Positions 16,979 through 24,563 of a stretch of 64,000 nt of DNA are shown piece by piece. Under the pieces are notes generated by a model. It made no database searches. It was not told the DNA's origin and saw only the letters and a list, made by a program, of their open reading frames with translations. This stretch comes from Bradyrhizobium sp. Ec3.3 (lineage in GTDB: Bacteria; Pseudomonadota; Alphaproteobacteria; Rhizobiales; Xanthobacteraceae), in the NCBI RefSeq assembly GCF_000472925.1, contig NZ_KI421479.1, positions 214,791-278,790 on the forward strand. Reading direction: 5' to 3'. Position 1 is the first letter of the stretch; each line of letters starts with the position of its first letter. The translations under genes were made by a program, and so were the position numbers.

Positions 16979-17815
16979 TTAACCCGTCGCTTTCGACCGT
17001 TTCTCTGCGAGCGCCGCCGCCATCGCCGAGATCAGCGGGCGCATGAAATAGTGGTCTTCCACCGGCGCGACGTCGGTGCGCAAGCCGTGGGCCGCGAGCT
17101 CGCCGGAGACAGCCGGGCCCACCGACGCGATCAGCGTCCGCTCGAACCCTGCGCGCAGGCGCGCCTCGCTGCCATGCGCCTTCGCGGCTTCGATCAAGCG
17201 GCGGACCTGGCCAAGATTGGTGAGTGCGATGGCGTCGATCCGCCCTTCCGCCATCTCGTCGATCGCAGTGACGATATTCGCATCCGCCGCCTTTGGATCG
17301 TAGACGTAAGGCAACACGGTATCGACTTCAGCACCCTGCGCCTCGAGCGAGCCGATCAGCGCGCTGTGATCCTTGTCAGGATAGAGCTGCAGGCCGAGGC
17401 GATGCCGCCCGAGGTCGATCTTCGCCAGCATCTCGATCACGCCCTCGGTGGTCGGCTTCTCCGTGGTCTGCTGCGAATCCAGCCCAATCTCGCGCAGGGC
17501 ACGTCCAGGCTTCGGTCCGCGAGTGAATTTTCGCGATTTGGCAAGCGCCTCGACAAGCGCCTGGTCGATCCCACGCTCGCGCGCGAGCTTCATCATCCGC
17601 CGCAGGCCTTCGCCGGTCATCAGCACGAGGTCGTCGAACGGCCTGTCGATACAGCGTCGGATCCAGGCCTCGACCGGCGCGGGATCCGGCGCATCGTGAA
17701 TGGCGAACATCGGGCATTGCACGACATCGGCGCCCTGTTCGGCGAGAAGCTTGGAGAATTGGGCCTCCTCGCGCGTTTCCAGGATCAGGATGCGGTAGCC
17801 GTTCAGCCGGTCCAT
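16979..17815 (-). CDS. hemD: uroporphyrinogen-III synthase-like protein
   Basis: A 278-residue HemD-type protein, the heme-pathway enzyme that closes hydroxymethylbilane with inversion of ring D. The fold is recognisable from ILILETREEAQFSKLLAEQGADVVQ at the start, the TGEGLRR and TEGVIEML blocks and a terminal IASVGPAVSGELAAHGL, the usual C-terminal signature region. Sequence conservation in this family is poor, so the call depends on these landmarks. It does not lie with hemC, so it could be a second or stand-alone copy. It converges with the peroxiredoxin gene (11-bp gap) and diverges from purU. Confidence 0.75.
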   Translation of the reverse strand: MDRLNGYRILILETREEAQFSKLLAEQGADVVQCPMFAIHDAPDPAPVEAWIRRCIDRPFDDLVLMTGEGLRRMMKLARERGIDQALVEALAKSRKFTRGPKPGRALREIGLDSQQTTEKPTTEGVIEMLAKIDLGRHRLGLQLYPDKDHSALIGSLEAQGAEVDTVLPYVYDPKAADANIVTAIDEMAEGRIDAIALTNLGQVRRLIEAAKAHGSEARLRAGFERTLIASVGPAVSGELAAHGLRTDVAPVEDHYFMRPLISAMAAALAEKRSKATG

Positions 17816-17955
17816 GGTCGGGCCTCAGTTTGGAATTGCAATGTTACGTTCATCCTGACTCCGGTCTTGGGATTGGCGCAAGGCCGGCTCCGGTGATAGA
17901 GCAGGACGCAAATCGGCCTGTTCCGCTTCATTTGCCCAAACCTTCATCAACGCTC

Positions 17956-18819
17956 ATGCCCGACCAGCAATATGTTCTGACGCTCTCCTGTCCGGATCGC
18001 CCCGGCATCGTCTCGGCGGTGTCGACTTTCCTTGCCCATAACGGACAGAACATTCTCGACGCCCAGCAGTTCGACGACATCGAGACCAAGAATTTCTTCA
18101 TGCGGGTGGTGTTCACGGCGGCCGATCTCGCCGTCGAGCTGTCGGCCTTGCAGACCGGTTTCGCCGCGATCGCGGAGCGCTTCGGCATGGAGTGGCAGAT
18201 GCGCGACCGCGCCGCGCATCGCCGCGTGATGCTGCTGGTGTCGAAGTCCGACCACTGCCTGGTCGACATCCTCTATCGCTGGCGCACCGGCGAATTGCCG
18301 ATGACGCTCGCAGCGATCGTCTCCAACCATCCGCGCGAGGTCTATGCCGGGCTCGATTTCGGCGGCATCCCGTTCCACCATCTGCCGATCACCAGGGAGA
18401 CCAAGCGCGAGCAGGAGGCGCAGATCCTCGAACTCGTCGCCAAGACCGCGACCGATCTCGTGGTGCTCGCCCGCTACATGCAGATCCTGTCGGACGATCT
18501 CTCGGCAAAACTCTCCGGCCGCTGCATCAACATCCACCACTCGTTCCTGCCGGGTTTCAAGGGCGCGAAACCCTATCACCAGGCGCATGAGCGCGGCGTC
18601 AAGCTGATCGGCGCGACCGCGCATTACGTCACGCGCGACCTCGACGAGGGACCGATCATCGACCAGGACGTCGAGCGCATCAGTCATCGCGACACGCCCG
18701 AGGATCTCGTCCGCAAAGGCCGCGACATCGAAAGGCGCGTGCTTGCGCGCGCGATCCGCTACCATCTCGACGACCGCGTCATCCTCAACGGCCGCAAGAC
18801 CGTTGTGTTCGTGGATTAG
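17956..18819 (+). CDS. purU: formyltetrahydrofolate deformylase
   Basis: A 287-residue enzyme that hydrolyses 10-formyltetrahydrofolate to formate and tetrahydrofolate, balancing one-carbon pools and supplying formate for purine synthesis. An N-terminal ACT domain (about 5-85, starting LTLSCPDRPGIVSAV) precedes a formyl-transferase domain with NIHHSFLPGFKGAKPYHQA, carrying the catalytic Asn and His, and later GATAHYVTRDLDEGPII with the catalytic Asp. The start at 17956 gives the normal family length; the open frame runs further upstream without conserved content. One-carbon metabolism also features in the metE-like, metK and ahcY genes downstream, but they are not in the same operon. Confidence 0.93.
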   Translation: MPDQQYVLTLSCPDRPGIVSAVSTFLAHNGQNILDAQQFDDIETKNFFMRVVFTAADLAVELSALQTGFAAIAERFGMEWQMRDRAAHRRVMLLVSKSDHCLVDILYRWRTGELPMTLAAIVSNHPREVYAGLDFGGIPFHHLPITRETKREQEAQILELVAKTATDLVVLARYMQILSDDLSAKLSGRCINIHHSFLPGFKGAKPYHQAHERGVKLIGATAHYVTRDLDEGPIIDQDVERISHRDTPEDLVRKGRDIERRVLARAIRYHLDDRVILNGRKTVVFVD

Positions 18820-18824
18820 TCGGC

Positions 18825-18905
18825 CGTCGTTCCGGGGCGCGCGAAGCGCGAACCCGGAACCTCGAGATTCCTGGTTCGATGCTGACGCATCGCCCCGGAA
18901 TGACG
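18825..18905. repeat. interspersed palindrome family A
   Basis: Sits between the convergent purU and lipoprotein genes. It starts CGTCGTTCCGGGGCGCGCGA, has a CCGGAACCTCGAGATTCCTGG core and ends GCCCCGGAATGACGA, so the outer arms are complementary and the element can fold into a long hairpin. Confidence 0.8.
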
Positions 18906-18914
18906 ATTTGCGGC

Positions 18915-19202
18915 TCAATGCACCGCGTCGCTGGACGTGGAGCCCGTGGCGCCTTTCTGCGCCTGCTCTTCCTTTTCGCGATCCGCAGCCGGCATCATCC
19001 GCTTGCGTTCACGCTCCTTCATCCAGGCGTCGTATTGCGGCGTGCCAGGGCGCGGAGGTGCGTCGGCCGGCAGGCCGCCGGCCCAGTGCGGAACGTAGTC
19101 GCCCATCCCAGCGGAAAGCTTCTCGTTGACGGTGCCGCAGCCTGCAAGGCCGGAAGCCAGCAGGGCGGCTGCGGCAGCAATCGAAAGCGAGTGGAAACGC
19201 AT
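18915..19202 (-). CDS. small predicted lipoprotein
   Basis: A 95-residue protein with a lipoprotein signal: a short charged start, a run of alanines and leucines, and the lipobox LAGC with the lipidated cysteine at residue 22. The mature part is about 73 residues, with a proline-rich stretch (ADAPPRPGTPQYDAW) and a charged, helix-prone C-terminus. No enzymatic motif is seen. It probably sits on the periplasmic face of the outer membrane (residue after Cys is Gly). Similar short lipoproteins are common in Bradyrhizobiaceae, but I do not recognise a function. Confidence 0.75.
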   Translation of the reverse strand: MRFHSLSIAAAAALLASGLAGCGTVNEKLSAGMGDYVPHWAGGLPADAPPRPGTPQYDAWMKERERKRMMPAADREKEEQAQKGATGSTSSDAVH

Positions 19203-19317
19203 GGGTATCTTCTAAGGCGATGCCGGATCAGGCGCGGTGACGGGACGCCGGATGGCGCCAGCGGCGGACTCTAGCGCTTCAACAGGTAAAATTGGCTTAT
19301 TCGAAGACCTGTTTCAT

Positions 19318-19327
19318 CTGTATACAG
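19318..19327. promoter_or_regulatory. palindrome CTGTATACAG, candidate operator 1
   Basis: A perfect 10-bp palindrome with a TGTATACA core. Its centre is 63 bp, six helical turns, from that of the second palindrome at 19380-19391, so a dimer pair could bind on one face of the helix. The core resembles sites of FadR/FCD-type GntR regulators; the regulator is unknown. Confidence 0.45.
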
Positions 19328-19379
19328 AAATGGTATTTTGGTACGATAATTCGGCTCTTGAAGCGTCCTTCCCAGCTGG

Positions 19380-19391
19380 TATGTATACATA
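19380..19391. promoter_or_regulatory. palindrome TATGTATACATA, candidate operator 2
   Basis: A perfect 12-bp palindrome sharing the TGTATACA core with the element at 19318-19327, 63 bp centre to centre. The matching core and helical phasing make the pair more likely to be functional than either alone. Confidence 0.45.
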
Positions 19392-19559
19392 GCGTATTCA
19401 CTGAAGCTGAACTGTAAAGCGTATCGGCGTGTTCAAATTCTGCAAATGAAAGGCGCAATTCTCCATCCACGCCGCGGCGGGGCTTCTTAGAGTGTCGGCC
19501 CCAGTTCGCGACAAATTGGCTGTCGCAGCGACGGGGTTTTTCGTTGACAAGACCATTTT

Positions 19560-19579
19560 ATTTGTACAAGCGTACAAAT
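19560..19579. promoter_or_regulatory. inverted repeat ATTTGTAC-N4-GTACAAAT, candidate operator 3
   Basis: A perfect 8-bp inverted repeat with a 4-base spacer, starting 10 bases after a TTGACA hexamer (19544-19549). A protein bound here would cover the -10 region of a promoter using that -35, so repression of the liv operon is plausible. The half-site GTAC is shared in part with the two GTATAC palindromes further upstream. Confidence 0.5.
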
Positions 19580-19795
19580 CGTCGAAAGACCAATAACTGG
19601 TAACAAATACCGTGGAAATCGGGCCGTGTTGTCCCGGGTCGCATCGTCCGGCTTGCGCCGAACGTTCGATTGACAACAGGGGCGCGAAAGACGCCTTGTG
19701 GCCCCCGCCACATGGTCCGGTCTGAGTTATGGTGAGGCAAGAGCCGGGTACTCGGTTCAGGGCGCAAGAGAAGGAAGAAGGGGAGGGACATTTTG

Positions 19796-20974
19796 ATGTT
19801 CGGACGTCGCAGATTGTCATGGGTCGCCACGCTCGCGGCCGTCGCAGGCCTCGTGGCCGCCACGGCCGCCAGGGCTGAAGATACCGTGAAGGTCGGCCTG
19901 ATCCTGCCGATGACCGGCGGCCAGGCCTCGACCGGCAAGCAGATCGAGAACGCGATCAAGCTCTACATGCAGCAGAAGGGCGACACCGTCGCCGGCAAGA
20001 AGGTCGAGATCGTCGTCAAGGACGACGCCGCGATTCCCGACAAGACCAAGACGGCCGCGCAGGAACTGATCGTCAACGACAAGGTCAATTTCATCGCCGG
20101 TTTCGGCGTGACGCCGGCGGCGCTTGCCGCTGCGCCGCTCGCCACCCAGGCCAAGATTCCGGAAGTCGTGATGGCGGCCGGCACCTCGATCATCACCGAG
20201 CGCTCGCCCTACATCGTGCGCACCAGCTTCACGCTGGCGCAGTCCTCGACGATCATCGGCGACTGGGCGGTGAAGAACGGCATCAAGAAGGTGGCGACGC
20301 TGACCTCGGACTACGCGCCGGGCAATGACGCGCTCAACTTCTTCAAGGAGCACTTTGTCGCCGGCGGCGGCGAGGTGGTCGAAGAGGTCAAGGTGCCGCT
20401 CGCCAACCCCGACTTCGCGCCATTCCTCCAGCGCATGAAGGACGCAAAACCCGACGCGATCTTCGTGTTCGTGCCGGCCGGCCAGGGCGGCAACTTCATG
20501 AAGCAGTATGCCGAACGTGGACTCGACAAGGCCGGAATCAAGGTGATCGGGCCGGGCGACGTCACCGACGACGATCTCCTCAACAACATGGGCGATGCCG
20601 TGCTCGGCACCGTGACCGCGCATCTCTACTCTGCGGCGCATCCCTCGCAGATGAACAAGGATTTCGTCGCGGCCTACAAGAAGGCCTTCGGTACCCGCCC
20701 GGGCTTCATGGCGGTGAGCGGCTATGACGGCATCCATTTGATCTACGAGGCTCTGAAGAAGACGAATGGCGACACCGACGGCACCAAGCTGATCGAGGCC
20801 ATGAAGGGCCAGAAGTGGGAGAGCCCGCGCGGTCCGATCTCGATCGATCCCGAGACCCGCGACATCGTGCAGAACATCTACATCCGGAAGGTCGAGAAGG
20901 TCGACGGCGAGCTTTACAACGTCGAATTCCAGACCTTCGAGGCCGTCAAGGATCTCGGCAAGACCAAGAAGTGA
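19796..20974 (+). CDS. livK: Liv-type periplasmic substrate-binding protein (second system)
   Basis: A 392-residue periplasmic binding protein and first gene of the second liv operon. The signal peptide ends at about residue 27 (ARA/E). The mature start VKVGLILPMTGGQASTGKQI is the classic family motif that includes ligand-contacting residues. VNFIAGFGVTPAALAAAPLA marks the second strand-helix unit. It differs clearly from the binding protein at 3983-5263, so the two systems should have different ligands. The ATG at 19796 sits 8 bases after GGGAGGG; an adjacent TTG at 19793 is less likely. A 159-bp gap with a repeat separates it from livH. Confidence 0.9.
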   Translation: MFGRRRLSWVATLAAVAGLVAATAARAEDTVKVGLILPMTGGQASTGKQIENAIKLYMQQKGDTVAGKKVEIVVKDDAAIPDKTKTAAQELIVNDKVNFIAGFGVTPAALAAAPLATQAKIPEVVMAAGTSIITERSPYIVRTSFTLAQSSTIIGDWAVKNGIKKVATLTSDYAPGNDALNFFKEHFVAGGGEVVEEVKVPLANPDFAPFLQRMKDAKPDAIFVFVPAGQGGNFMKQYAERGLDKAGIKVIGPGDVTDDDLLNNMGDAVLGTVTAHLYSAAHPSQMNKDFVAAYKKAFGTRPGFMAVSGYDGIHLIYEALKKTNGDTDGTKLIEAMKGQKWESPRGPISIDPETRDIVQNIYIRKVEKVDGELYNVEFQTFEAVKDLGKTKK

Positions 20975-20986
20975 CGCGCGAGGCGC

Positions 20987-21107
20987 GCGTCACCCCGGGG
21001 CGCGCCTTGGCGCGAACCTCAGATGCGCAATTGCGCATCGGGGGATCTCGAAGTTGTTGAAATGAGATTCCGGGTTCAGCGCTCACGCGCTGCCCCGGAA
21101 TGACGAG
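20987..21107. repeat. interspersed palindrome family A, long copy
   Basis: Lies between livK and livH of the second operon. It has the outer arms CCCCGGGGCGCG and GCCCCGGAATGACGA plus an inserted GATGCGCAATTGCGCATC palindrome in the middle. Such a structure after a binding-protein gene could stabilise its message and keep livK expression above the permease genes. Confidence 0.7.
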
Positions 21108-21133
21108 CGTCTACCAGGATCAATCAACTTCCG

Positions 21134-22003
21134 ATGACCGCAATCCTCACCAACCTGTTCGATGGCGTTGCCTACGGCATGCTGCTGTTCGTGCTCGCCT
21201 GCGGGCTCGCGGTCACGCTCGGCCTGATGAATTTCGTCAATCTCGCCCATGGCGCCTTTGCAATGGCAGGCGGTTACATCTGCGCCGTGCTGGTCAACCA
21301 GCAGGGCTGGCCGTTCTTCGCCGCACTGCCGCTCGCCTTCGTCTCCGCCGCGGCAATCGGCATCGTGCTGGAGCGAACGCTCTACCGCCACCTCTATACG
21401 CGCAGCCATCTCGACCAGGTGCTGTTCACCATTGGTCTTACGTTCATGTCGGTCGCGGCCGTCGACTACATCCAGGGCTCGTCGCGCGTCTTCATCAACC
21501 TGCCGGCCGCGTTGCAGGGCCAGTTCGACCTGTTCGGCGTTGGCATCGGCCGCTACCGCTTGATGATCATCATCATCTGCGGGCTCCTCACCATCGCGCT
21601 TCAGCTCGTGCTGGCCAAGACGCGTTTCGGCAGCCGTTTGCGCGCCGCCGTCGACGATCCGCGCGCGGCGAGCGGCCTCGGCATCAACGTGCCGCAGGTG
21701 TTCGCCTTCACCTTTGCGTTCGGCTGCGGCCTCGCCGGCCTCGGCGGCGCGCTGAGCGCGGAGATTCTCGGGCTTGATCCGTACTTCCCGCTGAAATTCA
21801 TGATCTACTTCCTGATCGTGGTCACCGTCGGCGGCTCCTCCTCAATTACCGGTCCATTTCTGGCTTCGCTTCTGCTCGGCATTGGCGACGTCGCCGGCAA
21901 GTATTACGTGCCGAAGATGGGCCCCTTCGTGATCTACACCATGATGATCGTGATCCTGATCTGGCGCCCGAACGGCCTGTTCGGCCGCACGGCTGCGCGT
22001 TGA
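21134..22003 (+). CDS. livH: Liv-type ABC transporter permease LivH (second system)
   Basis: A 289-residue inner-membrane permease. Recognised by LFDGVAYGMLLFVLACGLAV at the N-terminus, MNFVNLAHGAFAMAGGYI (the NxxHG-type helix), and GLGGALSAEILGLDPYFPL near the end, with a terminal IWRPNGLFG. About eight membrane segments are visible. The stop overlaps the region just before livM. The protein shows only family-level similarity to the LivH at 6379-7272, arguing against a recent tandem duplication. Confidence 0.92.
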   Translation: MTAILTNLFDGVAYGMLLFVLACGLAVTLGLMNFVNLAHGAFAMAGGYICAVLVNQQGWPFFAALPLAFVSAAAIGIVLERTLYRHLYTRSHLDQVLFTIGLTFMSVAAVDYIQGSSRVFINLPAALQGQFDLFGVGIGRYRLMIIIICGLLTIALQLVLAKTRFGSRLRAAVDDPRAASGLGINVPQVFAFTFAFGCGLAGLGGALSAEILGLDPYFPLKFMIYFLIVVTVGGSSSITGPFLASLLLGIGDVAGKYYVPKMGPFVIYTMMIVILIWRPNGLFGRTAAR

Positions 22004-22011
22004 GTAATCCG

Positions 22012-23040
22012 ATGAGCGCTGCATCCGACGTCGGTTATCACGCCCAGCGCCATGCGCGCTGGCACTATGGCGAAGTCGCCTTCTGGCTCATCGTGCTGGC
22101 CTGCGGCTTCGTGTTTCCCTCGCGCTATCTCATCATGACCGACATCGTGCGGCTTGCGTTGTTTGCGATGTCGCTCGATCTCATCCTTGGTTATGCCGGT
22201 ATCGTCTCGCTCGGCCATGCCGCCTTCTTCGGCGTCGGCGCCTATGGCGCGGGGCTTCTTGCGCTGCACGGGATTATCAACGAGCCCGTGATTGCGCTCG
22301 TTGTCGCCGGTCTTGCGGCGATGGTGCTGGGGTTTGCCACCAGCTTCCTCGTCATCCGCGGCGTCGACCTGACCCGTCTCATGGTGACGCTCGGCATCGC
22401 ATTGCTGCTTGAAGCGCTCGCCGAACGATTCTCCAACATCACCGGCGGCACCGACGGCTTGCAAGGCATCGAGATGCAGCCGATCTTCGGAACGCTTGCC
22501 TTCGACATGTTCGGCAAGACCGGGTTCTTCTATTCGGTCGCCGTCCTGTTCGTCCTGTTTCTGCTCGCGCGCCGCATCGTGCATTCACCGTTCGGCCTGT
22601 CGCTGCGCGCCATCAAGAACAATCCGCTGCGGGCCGCCGCCATCGGCATTCCGGTCAACCGCCGCCTGATCGCGATCTATACGCTTGCCGCGTTCTATGC
22701 CGGCATTGCCGGCGCGTTGTTCACCCAGACCACCGCGATCGCCTCGCTCGACGTGTTCGCTTTCGAGCGCTCGGCCGATCTCATGCTGGTGCTCGTCATC
22801 GGCGGCACCGGCTATCTCTATGGCGGGCTGATCGGCGCGGTCATATTCCGCATCCTCCAGGAATGGTTCTCCACCATCACCCCGCAATATTGGCAGTTCT
22901 GGATCGGCCTCGTGCTGGTCGTGATCGTGCTGGTCGGGCGCCAGCGGCTGCACCGCTGGGTGCTGTTCGTGCCGAACCTGATCATCAAGCAGGTCGCCGG
23001 TCGCAAGGCGGTCGTCGCCGTGCCGGAGGGCGATGCATGA
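22012..23040 (+). CDS. livM: Liv-type ABC transporter permease LivM (second system)
   Basis: A 342-residue permease with about ten membrane segments. The LivM landmarks LDLILGYAGIVSLGHAAFFG and SPFGLSLRAIKNNPLRAAAIG are present. The ATG at 22012 begins 8 bases after the livH stop; a TTG overlapping that stop at 22000 is a less likely start. The gene ends in an ATGA overlap with livG, so translation is coupled. A polar stretch of about 30 residues precedes the first helix. Confidence 0.9.
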   Translation: MSAASDVGYHAQRHARWHYGEVAFWLIVLACGFVFPSRYLIMTDIVRLALFAMSLDLILGYAGIVSLGHAAFFGVGAYGAGLLALHGIINEPVIALVVAGLAAMVLGFATSFLVIRGVDLTRLMVTLGIALLLEALAERFSNITGGTDGLQGIEMQPIFGTLAFDMFGKTGFFYSVAVLFVLFLLARRIVHSPFGLSLRAIKNNPLRAAAIGIPVNRRLIAIYTLAAFYAGIAGALFTQTTAIASLDVFAFERSADLMLVLVIGGTGYLYGGLIGAVIFRILQEWFSTITPQYWQFWIGLVLVVIVLVGRQRLHRWVLFVPNLIIKQVAGRKAVVAVPEGDA

Positions 23041-23792
23041 CCATCGCGCTCGAAACCAAAAATCTCGAAAAGACCTTCGGTGGCCTGCGCGTGACGCGCG
23101 ACCTGTCGCTGAAAATCGAGCAGGGCGCCCGACATGCGCTGATCGGACCAAACGGCGCCGGCAAGACCACGGTGATCAACCAGCTCACCGGCGTGCTCAA
23201 GCCGAACTCGGGGCGTATCCTGCTCGAAGGCCACGACATCACCGATCTGCCTGTGCACAAGCGCGTGCTGCGCGGCCTGTCGCGTACCTTCCAGATCAAT
23301 CAGCTCTATCCCGACTTGACAGCGCTCGAAACGATCGGCCTCGCCGTCTCCGAACGCCTCGGCCATGGCGGCGACTGGTGGCGGCGCATGGGTACCCGTG
23401 ACGACGTCAATGGCGAGATCGCCGAGCTCCTCAAACACTTCCATTTGCTCGACGTCATGAACGAGCAGACCGTGACGTTGCCCTACGGCAAGCAGCGCCT
23501 GCTCGAGATCGCGGTCGCAATCGCGGCCAAGCCGCGCGTGCTGTTGCTGGACGAGCCCGCCGCGGGCGTGCCCGAGAGCGAGCGCCACGACATCCTTGCC
23601 GTGGTCGCAGCGCTGCCCCGCGACGTCACCGTGCTCCTGATCGAGCATGACATGGATCTCGTCTTCTCCTTCGCTGACCGCATCTCGGTGCTGGTCTCGG
23701 GCGCGCTGCTCACCGAGGGCCCGCCCGACCAGGTCGCGCGCGATCCGCAGGTCAAGGCCGTCTATCTCGGCGAGGAGGCGGTCAATGTCTGA
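23037..23792 (+). CDS. livG: Liv-type ABC transporter ATPase LivG (second system)
   Basis: A 251-residue ATPase. Walker A is GPNGAGKT at about 38-45, and FQINQLYPDLTALETIGLAV is the usual LivG stretch. The signature region is LPYGKQRLLEIAVAIA in place of LSGGQ. Walker B is VLLLDEPAAGVP, then LLIEHDMDLVFSFADRI with the switch histidine, and a closing VYLGEEA. The start is fixed by the 4-base overlap with livM, and its end overlaps the livF start by 8 bases. Confidence 0.93.
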   Translation: MTIALETKNLEKTFGGLRVTRDLSLKIEQGARHALIGPNGAGKTTVINQLTGVLKPNSGRILLEGHDITDLPVHKRVLRGLSRTFQINQLYPDLTALETIGLAVSERLGHGGDWWRRMGTRDDVNGEIAELLKHFHLLDVMNEQTVTLPYGKQRLLEIAVAIAAKPRVLLLDEPAAGVPESERHDILAVVAALPRDVTVLLIEHDMDLVFSFADRISVLVSGALLTEGPPDQVARDPQVKAVYLGEEAVNV

Positions 23793-24501
23793 CCTGCTCG
23801 CAATCGAATCCCTGCGCGCCGGCTATGGCGAGGCGGTGGTGCTGCCCAACATGTCCCTGCGCCTCGCCGAGGGGCAGGTGCTCGCGCTGTTGGGCCGGAA
23901 CGGCACCGGCAAGACCACGCTGATCAACTCCATCGTCGGCGTCACCCGACGCTTTTCCGGCTCGGTCGCGCTCGCCGGCACCGACGTCACCTGGCTGCGG
24001 CCCGACCAGCGCGCGCGCGCCGGCATCGGCTGGGTGCCGCAGGAGCGCAACATCTTCCGCTCGCTTACGGTGGAAGAGAACATGACCGCCGTGGCGCAGC
24101 CCGGCCTCTGGACGGTCGAGAAGGTCTACGAGATGTTCCCGCGGCTGAAGGAGCGGCGGAGCAACTTTGGCAACCAGCTCTCCGGCGGTGAGCAGCAGAT
24201 GCTGGCGATCGGCCGCGCGCTGACCCTCAATCCCAAGGTGCTGCTTTTGGACGAGCCGACCGAGGGCCTTGCGCCCATCATCGTCGAGGAGCTTCTGAAA
24301 GCGATCGGGACCATCACCCGGGCCGGCGGCATTTGCTCGATCATCGTCGAGCAGAACGCCCAAAAGATTCTGGGGCTTGCCGACCGCGTTGTGATATTGG
24401 AGCGCGGAACGATCGTCCACGACGCCCCGAGCGCCGCGCTGAAGGCCGACCCGTCGGTCCTCGAGCGCCATCTGGGCGTCGCCGGAGCGGCCGCCCATTA
24501 G
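23785..24501 (+). CDS. livF: Liv-type ABC transporter ATPase LivF (second system)
   Basis: A 238-residue ATPase, the normal LivF length. Walker A is GRNGTGKT, the signature is LSGGEQQMLAIGRAL, Walker B is VLLLDEPTEGLAP, and SIIVEQNAQKILGLADR supplies the switch region. WVPQERNIFRSLTVEENM is the LivF-specific stretch. It begins inside the end of livG (8-base overlap) and closes the five-gene transporter operon. The MetE-like gene follows after 62 bp, so it may belong to the same transcript. Confidence 0.93.
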   Translation: MSDLLAIESLRAGYGEAVVLPNMSLRLAEGQVLALLGRNGTGKTTLINSIVGVTRRFSGSVALAGTDVTWLRPDQRARAGIGWVPQERNIFRSLTVEENMTAVAQPGLWTVEKVYEMFPRLKERRSNFGNQLSGGEQQMLAIGRALTLNPKVLLLDEPTEGLAPIIVEELLKAIGTITRAGGICSIIVEQNAQKILGLADRVVILERGTIVHDAPSAALKADPSVLERHLGVAGAAAH

Positions 24502-24508
24502 TCTGTCT

Positions 24509-24544
24509 GACGCGTTTTCTTCACACGAACCGAAAACGCTCTGG
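24509..24544. repeat. interspersed palindrome, family E (copy 2)
   Basis: GACGCGTTTTCTTCACACGA followed by ACCGAAAACGCTCTGG, a shortened relative of the element at 2918-2970 that has lost the middle GGTTCCCACTTCGCT segment. It sits in the leader of the MetE-like gene, just before its ribosome-binding site. Confidence 0.55.
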
Positions 24545-24563
24545 AAAATTCGGGAGTGAACCA

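Larger units (their letters stand above)
19203..19795 (+). promoter_or_regulatory. long regulatory region upstream of the second liv operon
   Basis: About 590 bp without a gene, lower in GC than its surroundings in the 19290-19600 part. It contains three short perfect palindromic elements (separate entries) and a TTGACA hexamer at 19544-19549, directly upstream of the third one. A convincing -10 could not be fixed. The operon's first gene starts at 19796 after GGGAGGG. Open frames on the minus strand here show no recognisable protein. Confidence 0.55.

Noticed and set aside
19398..19820. Minus-strand 140-codon frame upstream of the second livK
   Set aside because: It covers the palindromic regulatory sites, has no motif and shows no native codon bias.
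2964..24501. Recent duplication of one liv operon into the other
   Set aside because: Gene order, lengths and protein sequences differ widely; the two systems look like distinct paralogues.
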